A stretch of DNA of 64,000 nucleotides. Origin: Micromonospora chaiyaphumensis. GTDB lineage: Bacteria > Actinomycetota > Actinomycetes > Mycobacteriales > Micromonosporaceae. The stretch is taken from contig NZ_FMCS01000013.1 of assembly GCF_900091435.1 (NCBI RefSeq), forward strand, positions 120,566-184,565, given 5' to 3'. Positions 17,843-27,627 of the stretch are shown piece by piece. The first letter of the stretch is position 1. The number at the start of each line of letters is the position of its first letter. The notes beneath the pieces are model-generated. The model was not told the origin of the DNA, did not search any database, and was given only the letters and a program-made list of their open reading frames with translations. Made by a program: the position numbers and the translations under genes.

Positions 17843-18018
17843 CGCTGCTCCTTTCGACGTCGGAGAAGACAGCGTCAAGCGCCGATCCGTCCGCACAGGC
17901 GGTCACTTTCTGTGCGCAAGCCGGTGCGGATCGAATTGCATCGACGCTACGGGGCGGCTCGCCGGCGGTTCATCCGACGAGTGGCGAAAGATCGGCCCTC
18001 CAGGTTCGACGCATGTCG

Positions 18019-18107
18019 TGACCTGCGGATCACGGGAAGGTAAAGCACAAAAACTTGCCTTCGCAAATATGTACATACGCCGCACTGGCCTCTTGACCTG
18101 CGGATCA
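18019..18107. promoter_or_regulatory. 14-bp direct repeat pair between divergent secreted-protein genes
   Basis: TGACCTGCGGATCA occurs at 18019-18032 and again at 18094-18107, 75 bp apart (start to start). The second copy overlaps the -35 box of the gene at 18191, and the first is itself near-palindromic (GTGA...TCAC). The repeats fall in the 348-bp gap 17843-18190, which holds no gene and is locally AT-rich. Candidate regulator sites. Confidence 0.5.
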
Positions 18108-18120
18108 GCGTCGGTACGGT
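18093..18120 (+). promoter_or_regulatory. Promoter of the LVIVD-repeat protein gene
   Basis: TTGACC (18093-18098), a 16-bp spacer and TACGGT (18115-18120), 70 bp before the ATG at 18191. This is a good match to a group 1 sigma promoter. Confidence 0.55.
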
Positions 18121-18190
18121 CCTTACTCACACGACGCGCCGTGCCTGCCATGTGGACGTTGCGTCAGGTCCTTCGAACGGAAGGCATCGC

Positions 18191-19960
<1,770 letters not shown>

Positions 19961-19971
19961 CCCGTCGCTCA

Positions 19972-20004
19972 GTGAAGGGCACCTCGGATCGAGGTGCCCT
20001 TCAC
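19972..20004. terminator. Bidirectional terminator hairpin
   Basis: Perfect 15-bp arms (GTGAAGGGCACCTCG and its complement) with a 3-nt loop, between the convergent LVIVD and DUF305 genes. Confidence 0.85.
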
Positions 20005-20015
20005 CCTGTCCGGGG

Positions 20016-20687
20016 TCAGCCCATCTTGGCCAGCATCTCCTGCATCCGCTGGATCTCGATGCTCTGGTCCGCGTTCACCTCACGGGCGAACTGGTCGGTC
20101 GCCGGCTCGACGCCGCCACCCGAGGCGTAGAGCTCCTCCACCATGCTCAGCGCGCCCTGGTGATGGCGGATCATGAAGGTGAGGAAGAGCCGGTCGAAGT
20201 CGCCGTTGCGGGCCTGCTTGAGCTGGTCCAGCTGCGCGGCGGTGAGCATCCCCGGCATGAGCTCGTGCCCGGCATGGCCCGCGTTCGGGCCGGTGGTCGG
20301 CACGCTCCGCTCCGCGAGCCACCGCTGCATCCGGGTGATCTCGTCGCGCTGCGACACGTCGATCCGTTTCGCCAGCAGCGTCACGTCCGGGTTGGTGGTG
20401 CGGCCCGGCAGCAGCGCGGTCATCTCCAACGCCTGCGCGTGGTGCGGGATCATGCCCTGGATGAACAGGGTGTCGGCCGCCTTGAACCCGGGCGGCGAGA
20501 CCTGGGCCAGGTCGTCCCCCGACAGGGATCTGCCCGGTTGCCCCGGCGCCCCCGGCTGCACGACGTGGCCGCTCGGCGGACGGTACGCCGGATCGTCACC
20601 GCCGGCCCAGACGGCGAAGCCCACCCCCGAACCGACGGCGACCGTGGCGACGACTGCTGAGACGATCACGCGGCGCGACAGGGGCAT
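20016..20687 (-). CDS. DUF305 domain secreted/membrane-anchored protein
   Basis: A 223-residue protein with an N-terminal signal or anchor (RRVIVSAVVATVAVGSGVGFAVWAGG) and one DUF305 domain with its two His-His modules, FIQGMIPHHAQALEMT and FLTFMIRHHQGALSMVEEL. The HH pairs and methionines suggest metal binding; DUF305 proteins are often near copper genes, but the metal here is not established. The conserved EIQRMQEML end is present. It is part of the gene group that separates the Rv1339-type gene from rph. Confidence 0.9.
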   Translation of the reverse strand: MPLSRRVIVSAVVATVAVGSGVGFAVWAGGDDPAYRPPSGHVVQPGAPGQPGRSLSGDDLAQVSPPGFKAADTLFIQGMIPHHAQALEMTALLPGRTTNPDVTLLAKRIDVSQRDEITRMQRWLAERSVPTTGPNAGHAGHELMPGMLTAAQLDQLKQARNGDFDRLFLTFMIRHHQGALSMVEELYASGGGVEPATDQFAREVNADQSIEIQRMQEMLAKMG

Positions 20688-20821
20688 GTTCCTGACCTAT
20701 CCGGGATTCGGCTGCGCGGAGATGAAGGTCATCCTGCCTCATTCCCGCAGGCTGAGGGAAGCCGTCCGAAGCCGCGAGCGATCGTTGGGGCACCGCGCAG
20801 CGCTTCGATCACCGCACCGCA

Positions 20822-20827
20822 TAGGGT
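20822..20827 (+). promoter_or_regulatory. -10 box immediately before rph
   Basis: TAGGGT ends 7 nt before the rph ATG, which would make the transcript leaderless or nearly so. No clear -35 box is seen. Confidence 0.4.
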
Positions 20828-20833
20828 GCAGGC

Positions 20834-21562
20834 ATGGCGCGACCTGACGGGCGGCGGCCCGACCAACTCCGACCGGTGACCCTGACCAGGGGCTGGAGCA
20901 CCCACCCCGAGGGCTCGGTGCTCGTCGAGTTCGGCGCGACCCGGGTGCTCTGCACGGCCAGCGTGACCGAGGGCGTGCCCCGCTGGCGCAAGGGCTCCGG
21001 GCTCGGCTGGGTGACCGCCGAGTACGCCATGCTGCCCCGGGCCACCAACACCCGCTCGGACCGGGAGAGCGTCAAGGGCAAGGTCGGCGGCCGGACCCAC
21101 GAGATCTCCCGCCTCATCGGCCGCAGCCTGCGTGCCTGCGTCGACCTTAAGGCGCTCGGCGAGAACTCGGTGGTGCTCGACTGCGACGTGCTCCAGGCCG
21201 ACGGCGGCACGCGGACGGCCGCCATCACGGGCGCGTACGTGGCGCTGCACGACGCGGTGACCTGGCTCGCCGAGCGCAAGGCCCTGGCCGGCAAGGTGGA
21301 GAAGGTGATGCACCGGTCGGTGGCGGCGGTCAGCGTCGGCATCATCGCCGGCGAGCCGCGACTCGACCTGTGCTACGAGGAGGACGTGGCCGCCGAGGTC
21401 GACATGAACGTGGTCTGCACCGGGACGGGTGACTTCGTCGAGGTGCAGGGGACGGGCGAGGCCGGCATCTTCGCCCGGGAGCAGCTCGACGCCCTGCTCG
21501 ACCTGGGCGTGGCGGGCTGCCTGGAACTGGCCGACGCGCAGCGGAAGGCGCTGAACTCATGA
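20834..21562 (+). CDS. rph: Ribonuclease PH
   Basis: A phosphorolytic 3'-exoribonuclease that trims tRNA precursors; it forms a hexameric ring. The 242 residues are the normal length. Typical segments are RPDGRRPDQLRPVTLTRGW, GSVLVEFGATRVLCTASV, the substrate loop YAMLPRATNTRSDRES, the active-site region LDCDVLQADGGTRTA and DLCYEEDVAAEVDMNVV. It overlaps rdgB by 4 bp (ATGA), the usual actinobacterial rph-rdgB pair. Confidence 0.97.
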   Translation: MARPDGRRPDQLRPVTLTRGWSTHPEGSVLVEFGATRVLCTASVTEGVPRWRKGSGLGWVTAEYAMLPRATNTRSDRESVKGKVGGRTHEISRLIGRSLRACVDLKALGENSVVLDCDVLQADGGTRTAAITGAYVALHDAVTWLAERKALAGKVEKVMHRSVAAVSVGIIAGEPRLDLCYEEDVAAEVDMNVVCTGTGDFVEVQGTGEAGIFAREQLDALLDLGVAGCLELADAQRKALNS

Positions 21563-22176
21563 ACACCGTGCTCCTGGCCACCCGCAACCGGAAGAAGCTC
21601 GTCGAGCTCCAGCGGATCCTCGACGGCGCGCTCGGCGCCCACCGGATCGCCCTGCTCGGCCTGGACGACGTCGAGGAATACCCGGAGCTGCCCGAGTCCG
21701 GCCTGACCTTCGGCGAGAACGCGCTGATCAAGGCCCGGGAGGGCTGCCGGCGGACCGGCCTGCCGACCATCGCCGACGACTCCGGCCTGGCCGTGGACGC
21801 GCTCAACGGCATGCCGGGCGTGTTCAGCGCCCGCTGGGCCGGTTCGCACGGCGACGACCGGGCCAACCTCCAGCTCGTGCTGGACCAGATCGCCGACCTG
21901 CCGGACGAGCACCGGGGCGCCGCCTTCGTCTGCACGGTGGCCCTGGTGCTGCCCAGCGGCAAGGAGCACCTGGTCGACGGCCGGCAGGCGGGCCGGCTGC
22001 TGCGCGCCCCGCGCGGCGACGGCGGCTTCGGCTACGACCCGATCTTCCTGGGCGACGGGCAGGAGCGGACCAACGCCGAGCTGACCCCGGAGGAGAAGGA
22101 CGCGGTCAGCCACCGCGGCAAGGCGCTGCGCGAGCTGGCCAAGCTGGTCGCCAAGGTGCTCCCGCCCGCCGCCTGA
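21559..22176 (+). CDS. rdgB: XTP/dITP diphosphatase (RdgB/HAM1 family)
   Basis: Hydrolyses non-canonical purine nucleoside triphosphates (ITP, dITP, XTP) to monophosphates, keeping them out of nucleic acids. The 205 residues carry the hallmarks LLATRNRKKLVELQRIL, TFGENALIKARE, the metal motif IADDSGLAVDALNG.PGVFSARW, GDGGFGYDPIF and SHRGKALRELA. It is translationally coupled to rph. The stop is followed within 10 bp by a strong bidirectional hairpin. Confidence 0.97.
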   Translation: MNTVLLATRNRKKLVELQRILDGALGAHRIALLGLDDVEEYPELPESGLTFGENALIKAREGCRRTGLPTIADDSGLAVDALNGMPGVFSARWAGSHGDDRANLQLVLDQIADLPDEHRGAAFVCTVALVLPSGKEHLVDGRQAGRLLRAPRGDGGFGYDPIFLGDGQERTNAELTPEEKDAVSHRGKALRELAKLVAKVLPPAA

Positions 22177-22185
22177 CGGCACGTG

Positions 22186-22213
22186 GTGGCGGTGCCCGGC
22201 CGGGCACCGCCAC
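22186..22213. terminator. Bidirectional terminator hairpin between rdgB and hutH
   Basis: Perfect 28-bp palindrome (GTGGCGGTGCCCGG and its complement, no loop), in the 44-bp gap between convergent genes. Confidence 0.8.
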
Positions 22214-22220
22214 ACCCCGG

Positions 22221-23759
22221 TCAGCTCAGCGGGCCGACCTCGCGCTCGATCGCGGCGCGCAGCTCGGGCCCGCGCACGACCTCCCGCGCCGCCTCCATGA
22301 GCGGGGCGAGGAACACGTCCGGCCCCGGCTCGCCGGCCACCTCGCCGAGCGCGGCCAGCGCGGCCCGGCCGGCCGGCGACGGGGCCAGCGGCGCGCGGAG
22401 CTGGAGCCCGCGTACGGCGGCCAGCAGCTCGACCGCGAGCACGCTGGTCAGGTTGTCCAGCACGGTGCGCAGCTTCTTCGTCGCCGCCCAGCCCATCGAG
22501 ACGTGGTCCTCCTGCATGCCGCTGGTGGGCAGCGAGTCGACCGAGGCGGGGGCGGCGAGCCGGCGGTTCTCCGCGACGATCCCGGCCGCCGTGTACTGGG
22601 CGATCATCAGCCCCGAGTTGACCCCGGCGTCGGGGGAGAGGAACGCCGGCAGCTCCCGGGAGCGGGTGACGTCGAGCAGCCGGTCCACCCGGCGCTCGGC
22701 GATCGCGCCCACCTCGGACGCGGCGATGGCCAGATAGTCGGCGGCGAAGCCGAGCGGCGCGCCGTGGAAGTTGCCGGTCGACTCGACCCGCCCGTCCGGC
22801 AGGACCACCGGGTTGTCCACCACCGACAGCAGCTCCCGCCCGGCCACCACCTCGACGAAGTCGAGGGTGTCCCGAGCCGCCCCGGCCACCTGCGGCGCAC
22901 AGCGCATCGAGTACGCGTCCTGCACGGCGTGCGCCAGGTCGTCGCGGTGCGAGTCCATGACCGCCGAGTTCTGCAGCAGCTTGTGGATGTTCGCGGCCGA
23001 GGCGGCCTGGCCCGGGTGCGGCCGGATGGCGTGCAGCTCGGGCAGGAACGGCCGCTCCGAACCGAGCATCGCCTCGATGGCCAGCGCGGCGGTCACGTCG
23101 GCCAGGGCGAACAGGTGCCGGGCGTCGTGGATGGCCAGCAGCAGCATGCCCAGCATGCCGTCGGTGCCGTTGATCAGCGCCAGCCCCTCCTTGGCGGCCA
23201 GCTCCAGCGGCTCCAGCCCGACCCGGCGCAGCGCGTCGCCGGCCGGGATCCGGTCGCCGGCCGGGCCGAGCACCCAGCCCTCGCCGAGCAGCACCAGCGC
23301 GCAGTGGGCGAGGGGCGCGAGGTCGCCGGACGCGCCGAGCGAGCCGTGCTCCGGCACCCACGGGGTCACCTCGTGGTTGAGCAGGTCCACGAGCGCCTCG
23401 GCGACCACCGGGCGGACCCCGGAGCGGCCGAGGGCGAGCGAGCGTACCCGCAGCAGCATCATGGCCCGCACCACCTCGCGGGGCATGGGCGCGCCCACCC
23501 CGGCGGCGTGCGAGCGGATCAGCGCGTGCTGGAGCTCGGCCCGCCGCTCGGGCGCCACGAACGTGTTGGCGAGCGCCCCGAACCCGGTGGAGACGCCGTA
23601 CACGGGGCGGCCGGCGGCCTCGATGCCGTCCACGATGGACCGGCTGGTCGCCATCGCCTCCACCGTGGCGGGGTCGAGGACCACCTTGGCGGTGCCGCGG
23701 GCCACGGCGAGCACGTCGGCGGGGGAGATTCCGGTGGGCTGGATGACTACGGTCGACAT
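22221..23759 (-). CDS. hutH: Histidine ammonia-lyase
   Basis: First step of histidine degradation: L-histidine to trans-urocanate plus ammonia. The 512 residues include the MIO-forming Ala-Ser-Gly at 143-145 inside GASGDLAPLAH, the Tyr loop YGVSTGFGALA and the QEDHVSMGW segment. Met at 23759 gives the standard N-terminus; the frame stays open upstream inside hutI but is not homologous there. Its first 13 bp overlap the end of hutI, and it is the last gene of the hut operon although it acts first. Confidence 0.97.
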   Translation of the reverse strand: MSTVVIQPTGISPADVLAVARGTAKVVLDPATVEAMATSRSIVDGIEAAGRPVYGVSTGFGALANTFVAPERRAELQHALIRSHAAGVGAPMPREVVRAMMLLRVRSLALGRSGVRPVVAEALVDLLNHEVTPWVPEHGSLGASGDLAPLAHCALVLLGEGWVLGPAGDRIPAGDALRRVGLEPLELAAKEGLALINGTDGMLGMLLLAIHDARHLFALADVTAALAIEAMLGSERPFLPELHAIRPHPGQAASAANIHKLLQNSAVMDSHRDDLAHAVQDAYSMRCAPQVAGAARDTLDFVEVVAGRELLSVVDNPVVLPDGRVESTGNFHGAPLGFAADYLAIAASEVGAIAERRVDRLLDVTRSRELPAFLSPDAGVNSGLMIAQYTAAGIVAENRRLAAPASVDSLPTSGMQEDHVSMGWAATKKLRTVLDNLTSVLAVELLAAVRGLQLRAPLAPSPAGRAALAALGEVAGEPGPDVFLAPLMEAAREVVRGPELRAAIEREVGPLS

Positions 23760-25027
23760 TGCGGCACTCCGTTGTGCAGAACCTGGCGGATCAAGGGCAC
23801 ACCGGGCCGGTAGGCCAGGTGCAGGTGGGACGGGGCGTCGAGGATCATCAGGTCGGCCCGCGCGCCCCGCGCGAGCCGGCCCACGTCGGTGCGGCGCAGC
23901 GCCGCCGCCCCGCCGGCGGTCGCGGCCCAGACCGCCTCCGCCGGGGTCATCCGCATCTCGCGTACGGCGAGGGCGAGGCAGAAGGGCATCGACGAGGTGT
24001 ACGACGACCCGGGGTTGCAGTCCGTCGCGAGGGCCACGGTGACACCGGCGTCGAGCAGCCGGCGAGCGTCCGGATACGGCGACCGGGTCGAGAACTCCGC
24101 GCCGGGCAGCAGGGTGGCGACGGTGGTGGTGTGCAGGCCTTCCGGGCACATGCAATCGACCCGGTGCGACGCGAGCGCGTCGATGTCGGCGTCGGTCAGG
24201 TGGGTGCAGTGGTCGACGCTGGCCGCGCCGAGCTCCACCCCGAGCTGCACGCCCGGCCCGGGGCCGAGCTGGTTGGCGTGCACCCGCACGCCCAGCCCGA
24301 CGGCCTGCCCGCAGGCGAGGATCGCCCGGGCGTGGTCCACGTCGAAGGCGCCCCGCTCGCAGAACACGTCGATCCAGCGGGCGTGGGGCGCGGCGGCGGC
24401 CAGCATCGGCCCGCACACCAGGCCCACGTAGTCGTCGGGGCGGTCGGCGTACTCGGCGGGGACCACGTGCGCGCCGAGGAAGGTGGTGTCCTCGGTGAAC
24501 TCGGCGGCGATCCGCAGCGAGCGGGCCTCGTCGGCGACGGTGAGCCCGTATCCGCTCTTGATCTCGATGGTGGTGGTGCCCTGCCGCATGGCCTCGCCGT
24601 GCAGCCGCCGGACGGTGGCCCGCAGGTCGTCGTCGGAGGCTGCGCGGGTCGCGCCCACGGTGGTGCGGATGCCGCCACCGGTGTAGGGCTCGCCGGCCAT
24701 CCGGGCGGCGAACTCGGCGGCCCGGTCCCCGGCGAAGACGAGGTGGGCGTGGCTGTCCACGAAACCGGGCAGCACGGTTCCGCCCTCGGCGTCGATCCGC
24801 CGGTCGGCAGCCGGCGCGTACCGGGCCGGCCCGACCCAGGCCACCTGCCCGTCCTCGACCAGCAGGGCGGCGTCGCGGCGGATGCCCAGCGGCCCGCCCT
24901 CGCCGCCGACGTCGTTGGTGACCAGCTCCCCGATGTTGTCGACCAGCAGGCTGCCGGTGTTGCGCGGCGCCGGCCGCACCGGGTCGCCCGGGCGGACCGG
25001 TCGGTGCTGCCAGGTGTCCGGGCTCAC
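23747..25027 (-). CDS. hutI: Imidazolonepropionase
   Basis: An amidohydrolase-superfamily enzyme that opens 4-imidazolone-5-propanoate to N-formimino-L-glutamate. 426 residues with the metal-binding VDSHAHLVFAGDRAAEF (H-x-H), the conserved TTIEIKSGYGL, the later ligand HANQLG, and LATDCNPGSSYTSSM carrying the catalytic Asp. The ATG overlaps the hutF stop by 4 bp and the end overlaps hutH, so the three genes are translationally linked. Confidence 0.96.
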   Translation of the reverse strand: MSPDTWQHRPVRPGDPVRPAPRNTGSLLVDNIGELVTNDVGGEGGPLGIRRDAALLVEDGQVAWVGPARYAPAADRRIDAEGGTVLPGFVDSHAHLVFAGDRAAEFAARMAGEPYTGGGIRTTVGATRAASDDDLRATVRRLHGEAMRQGTTTIEIKSGYGLTVADEARSLRIAAEFTEDTTFLGAHVVPAEYADRPDDYVGLVCGPMLAAAAPHARWIDVFCERGAFDVDHARAILACGQAVGLGVRVHANQLGPGPGVQLGVELGAASVDHCTHLTDADIDALASHRVDCMCPEGLHTTTVATLLPGAEFSTRSPYPDARRLLDAGVTVALATDCNPGSSYTSSMPFCLALAVREMRMTPAEAVWAATAGGAAALRRTDVGRLARGARADLMILDAPSHLHLAYRPGVPLIRQVLHNGVPQCRP

Positions 25028-26382
25028 GCGGTCACCTCCCGGATGGCGTGCTCCAGCTCCGCCGGGACGTCAACGGTCAGGTGCCGGCCGTCGGCCACCA
25101 CCGTCCGCCCGTCGACCACCACGTGCGTCACGTCCGCGGCGGTGGCCGCGAAGAACGCGCCGACCGGCGGCACCCCGGCGGTCCGGGCGCTGTCCAGCCG
25201 TACCGTCACGAGGTCGGCCCGGTCGCCGACCGACAGCCGGCCGGCGTCGCCCCAGCCGAGCGCGGCGTGCCCGCCCACGGTCGCCGCGCCCACCAGCTCG
25301 GCGGCGCGGAAGTGCCCCCGCTTCCGGGTGCGCAGCCGCTCGTCCAGCTCCACGGCGCGGGCCTCCTCGAAGAGGTCCACCACGGCGTGGCTGTCGCTGC
25401 CCAGGCTGAGCGGGCTGCCCGCCTCGGCCATCCGCCGGGCCGGCCCGATCCCGTCGGCCAGGTCGCGCTCGGTGGTGGGGCAGAGGCACACGCCGGTCCG
25501 GCTCTCCCCGAGCAGCGCGACGTCGGCGCTGGTCGGGTGGGTGGCGTGCACCGCCGTGGTGTGCCGGCCGAGCACCCCGTGGTCGGCCAGCAGCCGGGTC
25601 GGGGTGCACCCGTGCACGGCCCGGCAGGCGTCGTTCTCGGCGGGCTGCTCGGAGAGGTGCACGTGCAGCGGCACGCCGTTGCGGTCGGCCCAGCCGGCCA
25701 CGGTGGCGAGCTGCTCGGCGGGCACCGCGCGCACCGAGTGGATGGCCGCGCCGACCCGGACGTGCTCGTCCTCGGGGCGGAACGCGTCCACCCGCTCCGC
25801 CCAGCGCAGCGCGTCCCCGTCGCCGAACCGGCGCTGCGTCCCGGCCAGTTCCGCGCCGTCCACGCTCGCGGTCAGGTAGGCGGTGTCCAGCAGGGTGAGC
25901 CGGATCCCGGCGTGCGCGGCGGCCTCGACGAGCGCGGCCGACATGGCGTTCGGGTCGGCGTAATGCTTCCCCTCCGGGCCGTGGTGCAGGTAGTGGAACT
26001 CGCCGACGCAGGTGATCCCCGCGAGGGCCATCTCGGCGTACGCGGCCCGGGCCAGGGCCAGGTAGGAGTCGGGGTCGAGCCGGGCGGCCACGTCGTACAT
26101 GACGTCCCGCCAGCTCCAGAAGTCGCCCCGCCCGCCGTGGGTGCGCCCGCGCAGCGCCCGGTGGAAGGCGTGCGAGTGGGCGTTGGCCAGGCCGGGCAGG
26201 GTGAGCCCGGGCAGGCGGGTCGCGTCGCCGAGCACCTCGACCCCGGCGGCGGGCGCGCCACCGCCGACCAGCGGGGTGACCGCGGTGATCCGGCCGTCCT
26301 CGGCCTCGATGAGCACGTCGGGGGTGGGCTCGGCGTGGTCGGGCAGCCAGGCGTACTCGGCCAGCCAGCGGGTCAGCGGCAT
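25024..26382 (-). CDS. hutF: Formimidoylglutamate deiminase
   Basis: Deiminates N-formimino-L-glutamate to N-formyl-L-glutamate and ammonia, the committed step of the five-enzyme histidine route. The 452-residue amidohydrolase has the metal-binding LANAHSHAFHRALRG, the FHYLHHGPEG segment, HVHLSEQPAENDAC, HATHPT and SLGSDSHAVVD. It starts at 26382 (MPLTRWLAEYAWLPD), overlapping the previous gene by 10 bp. Its presence means that N-formylglutamate must next be deformylated. Confidence 0.94.
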   Translation of the reverse strand: MPLTRWLAEYAWLPDHAEPTPDVLIEAEDGRITAVTPLVGGGAPAAGVEVLGDATRLPGLTLPGLANAHSHAFHRALRGRTHGGRGDFWSWRDVMYDVAARLDPDSYLALARAAYAEMALAGITCVGEFHYLHHGPEGKHYADPNAMSAALVEAAAHAGIRLTLLDTAYLTASVDGAELAGTQRRFGDGDALRWAERVDAFRPEDEHVRVGAAIHSVRAVPAEQLATVAGWADRNGVPLHVHLSEQPAENDACRAVHGCTPTRLLADHGVLGRHTTAVHATHPTSADVALLGESRTGVCLCPTTERDLADGIGPARRMAEAGSPLSLGSDSHAVVDLFEEARAVELDERLRTRKRGHFRAAELVGAATVGGHAALGWGDAGRLSVGDRADLVTVRLDSARTAGVPPVGAFFAATAADVTHVVVDGRTVVADGRHLTVDVPAELEHAIREVTA

Positions 26383-27572
26383 GCCAGCTCCTCCAGCACC
26401 CGGGCCAGGGCGGTCACCCCGGCCGCGCAGTCGGCGTCGGTGGCGGACTCGGCGGGGGAGTGCGACACCCCGGTCGGGTTCCGCACGAAGAGCATGGCGG
26501 TCGGCAGGTGGGTGGCCAGCACCCCGGCGTCGTGCCCGGCCCCGGTGGGCAGCACCGGGGCGTCGAGCAGCGCGGCCAACCGGCCGGCCAGCCCGCCGTC
26601 GAAGGACACCAGCGGGGTGGCCGACTCCTGGGTGCAGGTCAGCTCGGTCCCGTCCCGCTTCGCCCGCTCCGCGGCCTTGGCCCGGACCGCCTCGACCAGG
26701 CCGTGCAGCGTCTCCGGCTCGGCCGCCCGGGCGTCCAGCCAGCCGGTCACCTTCGACGGGATGGCGTTGGTGGCGTTCGGCTCGACGGCCACCCGGCCCA
26801 CGGTGGCGTGCGCGTCGCGCAGCCGGGCCTCCTTGTTCGCCGCGAGCACGGTGAACGCGTAGGTGAGCATCGGGTCGCGGCGGTCGGCCATCCGGGTCGT
26901 ACCCGCGTGGTTGCCCTCGCCCGCGAAGTCGAAGCGCCAGCGGCCGTGCGGCCAGATGGCGCTGGCCACGGCGACCGGCGCACCGAGGTCGACCAGCGCG
27001 CGGCCCTGCTCGACGTGCAGCTCCACGAAGGCCGCGAAGCGGCCGAGCAGGCCGGGGTCCGCGCCCGCCGGCCGGTCGCCCAGCGCCTCGGCGAAGCTCA
27101 CCCCCGCCGCGTCGCGCAGCCCGGCCGCGCGCTCCACCGCCATCTCGCCGGTGAGCAGCCGCGACCCCAGGCAGGGTACGCCGAACCGGCCGCCCTCCTC
27201 CTCGACGAACGCGGCCACCGCCACCGGCCGGACCGGGGTGACCCCGGCGGCCCGCAGCTCGTCCACGGCCAGGAACGCGCTCACGATGCCCAGCGGCCCG
27301 TCGTAGGCCCCGCCGTGCGGCACCGAGTCGAAGTGGCTGCCGGTGAGCACCGCGTCCCCGGCCACCGGGTCGCCCCACCAGGCGAACAGGTTGCCGTTGC
27401 CGTCCTCGGTGACCGGCATGCCGCGCTGGGCGGCCTGTTCCCGGAACCACGCGCGCAGCGTGAGTTCCGGCTCGGTGAGCGCGTAGCGCAGGTAACCGCC
27501 GCTGCCGGCGTCCCGCCCGACGGGCGCCAGCTCGTCCCACAGCTTGCGGAACCGGACGGCGAGATCACTCAC
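26373..27572 (-). CDS. M20-family amidohydrolase (allantoate/N-carbamoyl amino acid hydrolase-like), probable N-formylglutamate deformylase
   Basis: A 399-residue binuclear metallo-amidase of the AllC/HyuC branch. Metal ligands H80 and D82 lie in LTGSHFDSVPHGG, D91 in YDGPLG, and the Glu pair near 124-126 in EEEGGRFG; HVEQG and the C-terminal GAGHDAG follow. By sequence alone it would be called allantoate amidohydrolase. It is embedded in the hut operon directly before hutF, and no classical hutG is present, so hydrolysis of N-formyl-L-glutamate to glutamate and formate is the most sensible role. Function is inferred from context; family membership is clear. Confidence 0.85.
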   Translation of the reverse strand: MSDLAVRFRKLWDELAPVGRDAGSGGYLRYALTEPELTLRAWFREQAAQRGMPVTEDGNGNLFAWWGDPVAGDAVLTGSHFDSVPHGGAYDGPLGIVSAFLAVDELRAAGVTPVRPVAVAAFVEEEGGRFGVPCLGSRLLTGEMAVERAAGLRDAAGVSFAEALGDRPAGADPGLLGRFAAFVELHVEQGRALVDLGAPVAVASAIWPHGRWRFDFAGEGNHAGTTRMADRRDPMLTYAFTVLAANKEARLRDAHATVGRVAVEPNATNAIPSKVTGWLDARAAEPETLHGLVEAVRAKAAERAKRDGTELTCTQESATPLVSFDGGLAGRLAALLDAPVLPTGAGHDAGVLATHLPTAMLFVRNPTGVSHSPAESATDADCAAGVTALARVLEELACR

Positions 27573-27627
27573 GCTGCACTCCGGTTGTTCGCGACCGCGG
27601 GGCTCCGCTGCGCTGCACTCCTCGCGC